DNA of 54,281 bases from an uncultured Lachnospiraceae bacterium (GCA_910579225.1 CAJTTI010000001.1:159238-213518), one strand, 5' to 3'. Numbered from the stretch's first letter, positions 24,888-33,729 are shown. Numbers and translations: made by a program. Notes: generated by a model not told the origin, from the sequence alone.

Positions 24888-25063
24888 TCTTTTACCCTTC
24901 CTGACTCTGTAACTTCCGATTTTTTGCTTTGTACAGCTCATCATTGAACTGGAATTTGTCATTGATTTCATTATACTACAACAATTTTTCGGAGGGAATA
25001 GATTTGAAAAAATCTGTCGGCAGAAACTGTTCTAGGATAAATGGTAGTGGCAAGTGGTTACTG
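24888..25063. other. Upstream edge of the small-gene array
   Basis: The gap holds the two junction motifs in sequence on the minus strand (24934-24959, then 24910-24924) with no complete gene to their right, as if an array gene had been lost here. A plus-strand GGAGGG at 24991 precedes a 34-codon TTG frame that runs into the palindromic repeat; I do not count it as a gene. Confidence 0.4.
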
Positions 25064-25170
25064 AAAAACAGCATCTGCCAGAAAGCAGCCCCGGAAGGAT
25101 TTTGCTGAACGAAGAGAGGGAAAAACCTTCCGGACGCTGGGGCGAAGAGAGGGCAGATGCGGAACTTAAA
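25064..25170 (+). repeat. Dispersed palindromic element (best copy)
   Basis: About 107 bases forming a long imperfect hairpin. GCATCTGCC near the left end pairs with GGCAGATGC near the right end, and CCGGAAGG pairs with CCTTCCGG inside. It aligns along its length with 14874-14980 and partly with 24082-24146 (minus) and 44862-44897. It sits in the leader of the GH5 gene, 13 bases before the ATG. Confidence 0.85.
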
Positions 25171-25183
25171 TAGGAGGTTGATC

Positions 25184-26356
25184 ATGTACGTAAAAGGAGT
25201 AAATCTCGGCAACTGGCTGGTACTGGAGAAATGGATGAGCCCGGCGCTGTTTGAGGGGACGACGGCAGAGGACGAATACTATCTGCCCACGCAGCTGTCC
25301 AGGGAAGTGTACGAGGCGAGGATTCGGGTACACCGGGCGGAATATATCTCGGAGCGCGATTTTACGAGGATCCGGGCCATGGGCATGGATGCGGTGAGGA
25401 TTCCGGTGCCGTATTTTATCTTCGGAGACCGGGAACCGTTCATCGGCTGCGTCGCAGAGCTCGACAAGGCATTTAACTGGGCGGAGAAATACGGCCTTCA
25501 GATTCTGATTGATCTGCATACGGCGCCGGACAGTCAGAACGGCTTTGACAACGGCGGGATCAGCGGCGTGTGCAGATGGTCTCAGGAGCCGGAAGAGGTG
25601 GAGTTTGAACTGACTGTACTGGAGCGGCTGGCAGAACGCTATGGACAGAGAAAAGGGCTGTGGGGCATTGAGATCATCAACGAGCCGGCCCTTGAGGGCA
25701 TCTGGAAGTCCATGGATGTGCCGAACCGCTATCCGGCAGTGGATCAGGAAAAGGCGGCCGGGTCCGGGCCGAACACCGCAGAGTTCCTGCGCTGGTATTA
25801 CAGGGAGGCTTATGACCGGATGCGCAGATTTTTGCCGGAGGATAAATATATTGTGTTCCACGACGGATTTGAGCTGAAAATCTGGAAAGATTTCATGCAG
25901 GAGGACAGATACAAAAATGTGGTGCTGGACACGCACCAGTATCTGATGATTGCAGAGCTGGAAGGCTGCGGGCAGAAGCTGGAGCATTACCTTAACTATG
26001 TCAATCATACTCTTGCAAAGGACATTGAAGAGATGGCGGAGTATTTCCCGGTTATCTGCGGCGAATGGTGTCTTTTTAACTCCCTGGCTGCCGGACATGA
26101 TACCAGAGGCGGCCAGAGCGTCTTAAACGGCATAGAAGGGATGTCCGAGGAAACGATCGGCCCGGAGCGCAAAAAAGAGATTTACCGGGCGGTGGCAAAG
26201 GCGCAGCTGAATGCGTGGCGCAGGGGGAACGGCTATTTTTACTGGAACTACAAGCTTCTGACAGACACGGTCAACGATGCGGGCTGGGTCGGATGGGACT
26301 GCTGGGATTTCGGAAGATGCGTGGACCTTGGATGGTTTCCGCTGGAAGAAGCGTAA
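25184..26356 (+). CDS. Glycoside hydrolase family 5 (exo-beta-1,3-glucanase-like)
   Basis: A 390-aa intracellular beta-glycanase or beta-glucosidase of GH5. No signal peptide is visible. The opening YVKGVNLGNWLVLEKWM resembles the exo-1,3-glucanase/GH5_9-like group. The catalytic acid/base is E167 in IEIINEP and the nucleophile E294 in VICGEWCLF; the substrate-binding LHTAPDSQNG segment is present. I start at the ATG at 25184, preceded by TAGGAGG. A symporter and a GH43 enzyme follow in the same operon. The trio probably imports and splits plant cell-wall oligosaccharides in the cytoplasm. The exact linkage (beta-1,3 or mixed) is uncertain. Confidence 0.9.
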   Translation: MYVKGVNLGNWLVLEKWMSPALFEGTTAEDEYYLPTQLSREVYEARIRVHRAEYISERDFTRIRAMGMDAVRIPVPYFIFGDREPFIGCVAELDKAFNWAEKYGLQILIDLHTAPDSQNGFDNGGISGVCRWSQEPEEVEFELTVLERLAERYGQRKGLWGIEIINEPALEGIWKSMDVPNRYPAVDQEKAAGSGPNTAEFLRWYYREAYDRMRRFLPEDKYIVFHDGFELKIWKDFMQEDRYKNVVLDTHQYLMIAELEGCGQKLEHYLNYVNHTLAKDIEEMAEYFPVICGEWCLFNSLAAGHDTRGGQSVLNGIEGMSEETIGPERKKEIYRAVAKAQLNAWRRGNGYFYWNYKLLTDTVNDAGWVGWDCWDFGRCVDLGWFPLEEA

Positions 26357-26394
26357 ACCGCGGATGCAAAACGGAAAAGAAGGAGAAGAAGAGA

Positions 26395-27777
26395 ATGAAA
26401 ACAGATGTGAATCCCAATGCAAAATTAACATTTATCGAACGTTTTGGATACGGCGCCGGTGATTATGCGGCCAACCTTGTATATTCGTCGATCAGTGCAT
26501 TTCTGGTCGTGTATTATACGCTTGTACTCCATGTAGACCCTGCTGTGGCGGCTTCGATCATCGCAGTCTCCAAGATTTTTGACGGTTTTTCCGATCTTGC
26601 CATGGGGTATATCGTGGATCATACGCACAGCAAATATGGAAAGGCACGTCCCTGGATTGCGAGACTGTGCGTGCCGCTGGCGGTGTGTACGGTGCTGATG
26701 TTCAGCGTACCGTCGTCTTTGGTGGGAACGCCGCAGCTTGTGTATATGTTCCTTACTTACAACCTGGTCTCGACGATTTTCTACACCGGCGTCAACGTGC
26801 CGTATGCAACTTTGCAGGGGCTGATGACCACCGATCAGTACGAAAGAGGACTTCTTGGAAATTTCCGGAACCTGCTTTCCACATTCGGGACGATGACGGT
26901 CAACACCGTGGTGCTGAAGATGACAGGATTTTTCGGCGGCGGAGACGCCTATACCCAGAAAGGCTGGACGATGACCGTTGCGGTTCTGATGGTATTGTTT
27001 GTCGCTTTGAATATGCTTACCTTTTTTACCTGTAAGGAGCGTGTGGCGGTGCAGGCGGATGGTCAGAAAAAAGAGTCCGTGTCCTTTACAAAGGGTCTGA
27101 AGGCCATGGTGACGAACAAATACTGGCTGTTGATGGTGTGCAATCTGTTTTTTATGTTTTTCATGATGTCCACCTTCTTCGGTACGGTTTTATTTTTCAC
27201 AAAGTACAACATGGGAAATGAAAACCAGTATGCAATGGTGGCAAACCTGCTGTCCGGGACACAGATCGTGACGCTGTTCATCACGCCGTTTCTGATGAAG
27301 AAGATCAGCAAGCGCTATCTGAACATGTCCGGTATGGCCATTGTGGCGGTTGCATGCGCCATGGGCGGAATGAGCACCAGTTATGGATTTATCTGTGTCA
27401 CCTCCGTCCTGAAGGGAATCGGGTTCGGATTTGCGGGTTCCACCATGTTCGGATGTCTGCAGGATGCGATTACCTACGGTGAGTGGAAATCCGGATGCAA
27501 TGCGGCAGGTATGGGAAATGCAGCTTCTTCCTTCTGTATGAAAATCGGCTCCGGTCTTGGTACGGCGGCCATGGGATGGATCCTGGGGGCCGGCGGCTTC
27601 CGGTCGGAGCTTGCCGTTCAGAGCACATCGGCGCTGGCGGCAGTCACCGTGTCCTTTGCATGGGTACCGGCGCTCACAGCAGCGATCAGCGCAGTCTGCA
27701 TGGTTTTCTTTGACCTTGACAGGCATTATGACAAGGTGGTCGCAGAACTCGCACAGGGAAAGCATAAGGACGATTAA
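26395..27777 (+). CDS. GPH family sugar:cation symporter
   Basis: A 460-aa twelve-helix transporter of the glycoside-pentoside-hexuronide family. The family signature is present: FIERFGYGAGDYAANLVY at the start, IVDHTHSKYGKARPW after helix two and, in the second half, DAITYGEWKSGCNAAGMGNA. AAGGAGAAG lies upstream of the ATG at 26395. It stands between two cytoplasmic glycosidases with short gaps, so it should bring in their oligosaccharide substrate, a xylo- or gluco-oligosaccharide. Confidence 0.92.
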   Translation: MKTDVNPNAKLTFIERFGYGAGDYAANLVYSSISAFLVVYYTLVLHVDPAVAASIIAVSKIFDGFSDLAMGYIVDHTHSKYGKARPWIARLCVPLAVCTVLMFSVPSSLVGTPQLVYMFLTYNLVSTIFYTGVNVPYATLQGLMTTDQYERGLLGNFRNLLSTFGTMTVNTVVLKMTGFFGGGDAYTQKGWTMTVAVLMVLFVALNMLTFFTCKERVAVQADGQKKESVSFTKGLKAMVTNKYWLLMVCNLFFMFFMMSTFFGTVLFFTKYNMGNENQYAMVANLLSGTQIVTLFITPFLMKKISKRYLNMSGMAIVAVACAMGGMSTSYGFICVTSVLKGIGFGFAGSTMFGCLQDAITYGEWKSGCNAAGMGNAASSFCMKIGSGLGTAAMGWILGAGGFRSELAVQSTSALAAVTVSFAWVPALTAAISAVCMVFFDLDRHYDKVVAELAQGKHKDD

Positions 27778-27800
27778 AATAAAACAGGAGGCGACGGTAT

Positions 27801-29447
27801 ATGATCAGAAATCCGATTCTGCCGGGGTTCAATCCGGATCCCTGCATCTGCAGAAAGGGAGAGGACTATTATCTGGCAGTGTCTACCTTTGAGTGGTTTC
27901 CGGGGATTCCGGTGTATCACTCCAGAGATCTGAAGCACTGGGAACTGTATACCCATGTGCTGACCGATGATGAGGCGGTAGATCTGAAAAATCTGCCCAG
28001 TGCAAAAGGAATCTGGGCGCCCTGCCTGACTTACTGTGAGGAAGAGGATCTGTTTTATGTGATCTACGGGGTGATGAATTCCATGAATGCCAGATATTTT
28101 GATGTGGATAATTACCTGATCACGGCAAAGGACATCAAGGGGCCGTGGAGCGAGCCGGTTTATCTGCATTCCTCTGGCTTTGACGCCTCTATCTTTCACG
28201 ATGATGACGGGCGCAAATGGATTGTCTCCCTGGAATGGGAGACAAGAGAGGGCTATGAGAAACCGGGCGCGATCTGCATGGTGGAATACAGCCCCCGGCG
28301 GAAAGAGATTGTCGGATATCCAAAACGCATCTGGTACGGCGGCACGGACAGGGGCTGTATTGAGGGACCGCATCTGACAAAACGAAGCGGGTATTATTAC
28401 ATCATGTGTGCAGAAGGCGGGACGGGGTACAACCACTGCGTGACCATGGGACGTGCAAAAGACATATGGGGACTCTACGAAAAGGACCCCTGCAATCCCA
28501 TCGTCACATCCGCCTCGGGAAATTCTTATGAGCGGCACGATCCGGATCATCTGAAGCCAAAGTATTTCAACCCGGATACGGTACTCCAGAAATGCGGTCA
28601 CGGAAGCTGTGTGGAGCTTCCGAATGGGGAGGTCTATCTGGTGCACATTGCGGCACGGCCTTTTGTCCCGGAGCTTCGCTGTACGCTGGGAAGGGAGACG
28701 GCCATTCAGAAAATGATGTGGACCAGAGACGGCTGGCTTCGCATGGCGGACGGCAACAATCTGGCCAAAACAGAGGTGCCAAAGCCGTCTCTGCCGGAGT
28801 GTCCTCTTGCGCAGGCGCCGGATTTTGACGATTTCGACGGGGAAGAGCTGGGCTGCTGGTACTATGCGCCCCGGATGATGCCGAAGCGGTTTGCGGACGT
28901 GAAGGCAAGACCGGGCCATGTGAGGATCCGCGGTCAGGAGTCCAGGACATCTCTTCATAAAGTCAGTATCCTTGCCAGAAAGCTGACCGGCACCCATGCA
29001 CGTATCACCACAAAGATGGAATTCTGTCCGGAGGTACACCAGCACAGCGCGGGACTGATTCTCTATTATGACAATATGAATTATATCAATCTGCGCAAAT
29101 ATTACAGCGAGACGCTGGGGAAGAGCGCACTGTCCATTATTTATCTGGAAAACGGGAATAAGATGGAATTTCTGAATACCCGGATTCCGGTGCGCGATGT
29201 GCCGGTTTATCTGCGGCTCTATATCCATGGAAGAAGCTCCTGGTTTGAATGGAGCTATGACAATGAGACGTATGAGCGGATCGGCCAGGCCTTTGACACG
29301 ACAAAATTTTCGGATGAATACTGTGAATACGGGGAATTTACCGGAACCATGGTGGGAATCACCTGTGCGGACCGGGTGAAACACAGGCAGTATGCGGATT
29401 TTGATTTCTTTGAATATCTTGCGGATGAGAGCCGGGAGATCGAATAA
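27801..29447 (+). CDS. Glycoside hydrolase family 43 (beta-xylosidase type)
   Basis: A 548-aa enzyme with the GH43 five-bladed propeller followed by the C-terminal beta-sandwich found in xylosidases of the XynB3 type. Catalytic residues are D13 in NPILPGFNPDP (base), D128 in GFDASIFHDDDG (pKa modulator) and E188 in CIEGPHLTKRSG (acid). The C-terminal part includes VHQHSAGLILYYDNMNYINL, typical of the subfamily. No signal peptide, so it acts on imported xylo-oligosaccharides or arabinoxylan fragments. AGGAGG is upstream. It is the last gene of the GH5-symporter-GH43 operon; I found no clear terminator behind it. Confidence 0.93.
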   Translation: MIRNPILPGFNPDPCICRKGEDYYLAVSTFEWFPGIPVYHSRDLKHWELYTHVLTDDEAVDLKNLPSAKGIWAPCLTYCEEEDLFYVIYGVMNSMNARYFDVDNYLITAKDIKGPWSEPVYLHSSGFDASIFHDDDGRKWIVSLEWETREGYEKPGAICMVEYSPRRKEIVGYPKRIWYGGTDRGCIEGPHLTKRSGYYYIMCAEGGTGYNHCVTMGRAKDIWGLYEKDPCNPIVTSASGNSYERHDPDHLKPKYFNPDTVLQKCGHGSCVELPNGEVYLVHIAARPFVPELRCTLGRETAIQKMMWTRDGWLRMADGNNLAKTEVPKPSLPECPLAQAPDFDDFDGEELGCWYYAPRMMPKRFADVKARPGHVRIRGQESRTSLHKVSILARKLTGTHARITTKMEFCPEVHQHSAGLILYYDNMNYINLRKYYSETLGKSALSIIYLENGNKMEFLNTRIPVRDVPVYLRLYIHGRSSWFEWSYDNETYERIGQAFDTTKFSDEYCEYGEFTGTMVGITCADRVKHRQYADFDFFEYLADESREIE

Positions 29448-29534
29448 ACTGGGGCTGCCGGTGGGAAAGGACGGCTTGAAAGAAAAAAACGGGAATGCTA
29501 TAATGAAGGACAGAACAGGAAGGCAGGGAACGCC

Positions 29535-31308
29535 ATGGCAAGGACCGTAGGGATTGGAATCCAGAGCTTTGAGAAAATCAGAAAAAATAACTGTTTTTAT
29601 GTGGACAAAATGTATTTTATCAAAGAGTGGTGGGAGAGCCGGGATGATGTGACATTGATCACGCGTCCCCGCAGATTCGGGAAGACTCTGAACATGAACA
29701 TGCTGGAGCGCTTTTTCTCCGTGAAATACAAAGGCAGGGGAGAAGTGTTTGAAGGACTGTCCATATGGGAGGAGGAAGCGTACCGCAGGCTTCAGGGGAC
29801 GTATCCGGTCATCTTTTTAAGCTTTGCAGATATGAAAGAATCTACTTTTGCAGGCGCCAGAATCAGAATATTCCAAACTGTACGGGCAGTTTGCGTTTCT
29901 CCCGGACAGCGGCTGCCTGAGCGAAAAAGAAAAGGAAGCATTTGCGCGCGTGTCTTTAAATATGACGGATCAGGAGGCGTCCAGCAGCATTAAGGCGCTG
30001 TCTTTGTACCTGTCCCGTTATTATCAAAAGCAGGTGATCATCCTGCTGGACGAGTACGACACGCCGCTGCAGGAAGCGTGGGTATACGGCTACTGGCAGG
30101 AAATGGTGGAATTTATTCGAAGCCTCTTTAACTCATCCTTTAAGACCAATCCATATCTGGAACGGGCGGTTATGACGGGGATTACCCGGGTCAGTAAGGA
30201 ATCTATCTTTTCTGATCTGAATCATTTGAAAGTGGTGACTATTACATCGGAAAAATATGAGACCTGCTTTGGGTTTACAGAGGAAGAGGTATGGAATGCG
30301 CTGAAAGAGAGCAGTCTGTATGAGCAGAAGGAAAGAGTCAGGGAATGGTATGATGGTTTTACTTTCGGAAAAAGGCGTGATATTTACAATCCCTGGTCGA
30401 TTTTGAACTATCTGGACAAGAGGCGTTTTGCTGCCTATTGGACCAATACCAGCAGCAACGGTCTGGTGGATAAGATGATTCGGGAGGGAAGTACTGATAT
30501 TAAAATGATTATGGAAAATCTGCTGAAAGGACAGCACCTGTACCGGAAACTGGATGAGCAGATTATTTTTCATCAGCTGGCAGAAGATGAAAATGCGATC
30601 TGGAGTCTTTTGCTGGCGACCGGCTATCTGAAAGTAGAAAACCGGATCTGGGACGAGGAGGAAGGGGAAGATCTGTATGAACTGTCCCTGACCAATAAAG
30701 AGGTGTACCTGATGTTCCGCAGGATGATCCGGAAATGGTTTGCCGGTTCGGCTTCTGTCTACAACGGCTTTCTCAAAGCGCTGCTGGCTGGTGACGTAAA
30801 GTCCATGAATGTATACATGAATAAAGTGGCCATGGCTACGTTCAGCTTTTTTCGCGGAGGCAACGAGCCAAAGTCAAGCTTGCTTGAATTTGGCGACTGC
30901 CCGCGAGCCAACAGCTTGTTTGTTGGCTTTGACAGTGGGAAGCGGCCGTCGGAGGCGGCGGAGCCAGAGCGTTTCTATCATGGATTTGTGCTGGGGCTTA
31001 TGGTGGAATTGTCAGACCGTTATGTCACTACATCCAACAGGGAAAGCGGACTGGGAAGATATGACGTAATGATGGAGCCCCGCCATCCGGAGGATTCGGC
31101 AGCGATTCTGGAATTTAAGGTCCATGATCCGGAAGAAGAGCGGACGCTGGAGGATACGGCCCGGGAAGCGCTGGCACGGATTGAGCGGCAGAACTATGCG
31201 GCGCTTTTGGAGGCAAAAGGGCTGGACGCGCAGAAGATCCGGAAATACGGATTTGCCTTTGAAGGGAGAAAGGTGCTGATCCGGGCGGCGGAAGCCGGGG
31301 AACACTGA
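29535..31308 (+). pseudogene. AAA-ATPase-like / PD-(D/E)XK_9 protein, frameshifted
   Basis: Two frames of one gene. The first (ATG 29535) carries GIGIQSFEKIRKNNCFYVDK and the Walker A-like RPRRFGKTLNMNML. At about 29865-29880 the frame must shift to continue with ESEYSKLYGQFAFLPDSGCL, then the Walker B-like QVIILLDEYDTPLQEA, TGITRVSKESIFSDLN, and the C-terminal nuclease-like domain (YHGFVLGLMVELSDRY, GRYDVMMEP, AAILEFKV). A few residues seem missing at the join, so a small deletion is likely. The family is highly multiplied in gut Firmicutes and Bacteroidetes and of unclear role. A remnant of a second copy lies at 16.7 kb. An apparent insert of about 26 codons is treated separately. Confidence 0.85.
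30867..30928 (+). repeat. Two tandem hairpins inside the AAA-ATPase-like gene
   Basis: Hairpin one: GCCAAAGTCAAGC at 30867-30879 pairs with 30882-30894 (13 bp, one mismatch, two-base loop). Hairpin two: AGCCAACA at 30906-30913 pairs with TGTTGGCT at 30921-30928. They lie where the encoded protein carries an extra Gly/Asn/Ser-rich stretch (GGNEPKSSLLEFGDCPRANS), so they look like an in-frame palindromic insertion. Confidence 0.7.
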
Positions 31309-31352
31309 TTTCATACGATTCCTGAATGGAGATTTTTATTAAGGTACGCAGG

Positions 31353-31397
31353 AATCAGGAAGGAATTCTTTGATTTTCGAATTCCTTCCTGATTTTT
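31353..31397. terminator. Strong terminator hairpin
   Basis: A perfect 16-bp stem, AATCAGGAAGGAATTC at 31353-31368 with its complement at 31379-31394, a 10-base loop and five Ts. It lies between convergent genes and may end both. Confidence 0.92.
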
Positions 31398-31487
31398 GTA
31401 TGAATAAAGAGATTGTGTGAAACAGCCATTGACGGATTCGCCTGTACAAAAAGCATATGAAAATACTGTGCAGTTCCCGCCCTCCGA

Positions 31488-32588
31488 TTACGGAGCCGGA
31501 TCAATCAGGATCTCTCCGCTGTCGCAGAAGATCTCGACGGTCTTCCCGTTTGTCCCGGCGGATGTATAATGACACTCATTCTCATCTTCATCTTCGTCAT
31601 GATTCGTGAGCCTTTTTCCGTCCAGCAGGATGGAGCCGTATTCCGTCTTCAGCTGGTACCCGTATCCGGAGAGATCTTCGGGAAGCCGGATGCGGACGGT
31701 CCCATATTCATTTTGCACTTTTAAAGTCTTTACGTCCAGACCGTTGGTCAGAAAAGACCCGGAGTTTAAATCCGCGGTCAGGCTGTCTCCGGCCGCCTGA
31801 TCGATCAGGACTTCTCCATATTCATTGTGAATCTCCGTTCGCTCTGCCTCCACGGAACCAAGGAAAAGATCGCCGCTGGACATATGAATCTCCAGTGAGC
31901 TGCCGGTATAGCCGTCCAGGTCGACGTCTCCATATTCACTCTTCAGCTGCGCCTGCTCTGCAGTGACCGTTCCCGCAGTCAGATTGCCGCTTGACATGCG
32001 GAGGTTCCATGTGGTTCCGGTATAGCCTTCCAGTGAGACGTCGCCGTATTCGTCCCGGATGTCCAGCATATTTGCCTGCAGCCGGGGAAGCTTCAGGTCA
32101 CCGGACTCCATCCGGATTACCACATCCGTAAAGGTCTGGTCTGCGGGATATTTGATCGTTACATAATAAGGACCCGGTTGCAGTTCTCTGGTATATTCGG
32201 ATCCCGGGTCGGCATACAAAAACCAGATCCGGGAGTCGCTGCCGGAAAAGGGACCTTCCCGGAAAAGCAGCCGTCCGTCTTCCACCCTGCAGACCGGTTC
32301 CTCTGCGCTTCCCCAGGTGCGGTATTCAACGGCATACCGGTTGGAAGGGACAAGCGACACATCTTCCACATAGCTGACATCCAGCTCTATACGGTCAAAT
32401 GCGTCCAGTTCTACCGTATCCTGAAACACATTCCTTCTCTGATCCGCCGCTTCTCTGGAAGTATGGACGCCGGTTCGGTCCACATAGAAGCCGGGAATGC
32501 CCCCCAGCAGAGTGCCGGCAAATAAAAAGAAGATACCCGACAGGATGCATCCAAGGGACAGGAAAAGCCATATTTTTTTATTTTTCAT
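31488..32588 (-). CDS. DUF4097 family beta-strand-repeat protein, membrane-anchored
   Basis: A 366-aa protein. One N-terminal membrane helix (IWLFLSLGCILSGIFFLFAG) anchors a long, probably extracytoplasmic, beta-solenoid. The repeat unit of roughly 35-40 residues recurs several times as short strands ending in EYGDVSLEGYTG, EYGDVDLDGYTG, EYGEVLIDQAAG, EYGTVRIRLPE and EYGSILLDG. This is the DUF4097 pattern. The ATG at 32588 overlaps the stop of the DUF1700 gene by 11 bases, implying coupled translation. With PadR and DUF1700 it makes the common three-gene envelope-stress-like operon whose molecular role is unknown. Confidence 0.9.
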   Translation of the reverse strand: MKNKKIWLFLSLGCILSGIFFLFAGTLLGGIPGFYVDRTGVHTSREAADQRRNVFQDTVELDAFDRIELDVSYVEDVSLVPSNRYAVEYRTWGSAEEPVCRVEDGRLLFREGPFSGSDSRIWFLYADPGSEYTRELQPGPYYVTIKYPADQTFTDVVIRMESGDLKLPRLQANMLDIRDEYGDVSLEGYTGTTWNLRMSSGNLTAGTVTAEQAQLKSEYGDVDLDGYTGSSLEIHMSSGDLFLGSVEAERTEIHNEYGEVLIDQAAGDSLTADLNSGSFLTNGLDVKTLKVQNEYGTVRIRLPEDLSGYGYQLKTEYGSILLDGKRLTNHDEDEDENECHYTSAGTNGKTVEIFCDSGEILIDPAP

Positions 32589-33168
32589 AACGCGCACCGC
32601 CTTTCACGATCGATCCGAACAGACAGGTCATGCCATGCAGCCCCCATCTGGTAAAGAAGAAGCTTAACAGAGTCATCAGGATGCCTGCGCCCAGCAGGAT
32701 CAGTCCGCATCCCAGCGTCGCCAGTCCGTCCGCAAAAGAGGTAAAGAGCAGCCAGAAGCTTACGAGGACGCAGGGGACGGCGCTGATGGTAACGGATACC
32801 GCGATCAGGAACACGGAGAAAAGCAGCGCGATCACCACCAGTACAAAGGCCAGAAGCACTGCTCCAAAAGCCAGCGCCAGCGGCAGGGCGACGGGCGCGG
32901 CGAAGACGGCCAGAATCCCGATCCACAGGGCGGAGAAGCCCTTTTTCACATCCCTGACTGGTTCGGCGGCATTCTCCACCGCAAAATCCCGGATGATCTG
33001 ATCGGCGGCCAGCTCCGGGCTTCCCAGATCCTCGATGGCCTGCGCTTCCCGTTCGGGTCCTGCTTCCTCAAAATATTCGGTAAAATAGGCGACTGCCCGT
33101 TCATAATCTGTTTTTGGAAGTCTCTTAAGCCTGTGCTGAAGGCGTTCCATGTATTGTTCCCGGTTCAT
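32578..33168 (-). CDS. DUF1700 (HAAS domain) membrane protein
   Basis: A 196-aa protein. The first 60 residues form the soluble HAAS/DUF1700 domain (REQYMERLQHRLKRLPKTDY, YFTEYFEEAGPEREAQAIED, LGSPELAADQII). Several hydrophobic helices follow (LPLALAFGAVLLAFVLVVIA and others). The start codon overlaps the PadR stop as ATGA, so the two are translationally coupled. Proteins of this family are nearly always paired with PadR regulators and are thought to sit in the membrane and regulate a neighbour; here that neighbour is the DUF4097 protein. Confidence 0.92.
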   Translation of the reverse strand: MNREQYMERLQHRLKRLPKTDYERAVAYFTEYFEEAGPEREAQAIEDLGSPELAADQIIRDFAVENAAEPVRDVKKGFSALWIGILAVFAAPVALPLALAFGAVLLAFVLVVIALLFSVFLIAVSVTISAVPCVLVSFWLLFTSFADGLATLGCGLILLGAGILMTLLSFFFTRWGLHGMTCLFGSIVKGGARYEK

Positions 33169-33482
33169 TCTTCGTGTTCTCCTTTCAAAATCTGATCAAT
33201 GGCTTCCTTGTGAAGCTTCCATTCCTCCATAAGCTCCTGATATCTCTGCCGGCCGGATTCCGTGATCCGGTAATATCTCCGGTTCCGCCCCTGGAAGGGC
33301 TGGTCATACACGCTTAGATACCCCTGCTCCTGCAGCCGTTTCAGGATCGGATAGAGGGTGGAATCCTTGACGCCGGAGACATTCTTGATCTTCTGACTCA
33401 GCTGATAGCCATAGGAATCTTCCTTTTCCGTAATGGAAAGGATCAGCAGGTCGAACATGGGCGGACTTAACGGAAAGATCAT
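33165..33482 (-). CDS. PadR family transcriptional regulator
   Basis: A 105-aa winged-helix repressor. The PadR core is intact: LILSITEKEDSYGYQLSQKI, VKDSTLYPILKRLQEQGYLS and the wing GRNRRYYRITESGRQRYQEL. AAGGAGCC lies upstream of its ATG. It heads the PadR-DUF1700-DUF4097 operon. A perfect inverted repeat 31 bases upstream of the start, containing the likely -10, is the obvious autoregulatory operator. Confidence 0.95.
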   Translation of the reverse strand: MIFPLSPPMFDLLILSITEKEDSYGYQLSQKIKNVSGVKDSTLYPILKRLQEQGYLSVYDQPFQGRNRRYYRITESGRQRYQELMEEWKLHKEAIDQILKGEHEE

Positions 33483-33512
33483 ATTCTGGCTCCTTTCTTA
33501 TGCTTTGGTTTT

Positions 33513-33537
33513 GTATATTATATATCATATAATATAC
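33513..33537 (-). promoter_or_regulatory. Perfect 11-bp dyad, probable PadR operator
   Basis: GTATATTATAT (33513-33523), a three-base spacer, and its exact complement (33527-33537). It holds a TATAAT-like hexamer on each strand, so binding would cover the operon's -10 region. Position and symmetry fit autorepression; the protein-operator match is inferred. Confidence 0.75.
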
Positions 33538-33606
33538 TGTGTCAATCCATATATAAATATTCGTGATATAAAATGCAGAAAGTTGGAGTTCCCAGTCAAA
33601 GGCACG

Positions 33607-33729
33607 CATGATATAATGAGCGCAAGCGAGAAGAATGGGCTTGCCCATTCGGCGAGCGGCGAATGGTGATCATGAATCGAAGATTCATGATATAATGTCA
33701 TCAACCGGAGCGAAGCGGAAGATGATGAC
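33607..33729 (+). repeat. Cluster of three hairpins with a repeated CATGATATAATG box
   Basis: Hairpins: GAATGGGC/GCCCATTC (33633-33650), ATCATGAATC/GATTCATGAT (33669-33691), and GTCATCA/TGATGAC with an inner CCG/CGG (33697-33729). The 12-base box CATGATATAATG occurs at 33607-33618 and 33686-33697; each contains TGATATAAT, an extended -10 match. It fills most of the 303-base gap before the DUF4230 gene. Either tandem promoters or a small repetitive element. Confidence 0.6.

Noticed and set aside
25004..25108. 34-codon TTG frame with GGAGGG upstream, starting LKKSVGRNCSRINGSGKWLL
   Set aside because: Its second half is the left arm of the dispersed palindromic repeat, so the frame is probably accidental.
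27774..29384. 536-codon minus-strand frame opposite GH43
   Set aside because: Antisense shadow of a gene with complete GH43 catalytic residues.
33607..33729. CRISPR array
   Set aside because: Only two copies of a 12-base box and three different palindromes; no regular repeat-spacer pattern and no cas gene.
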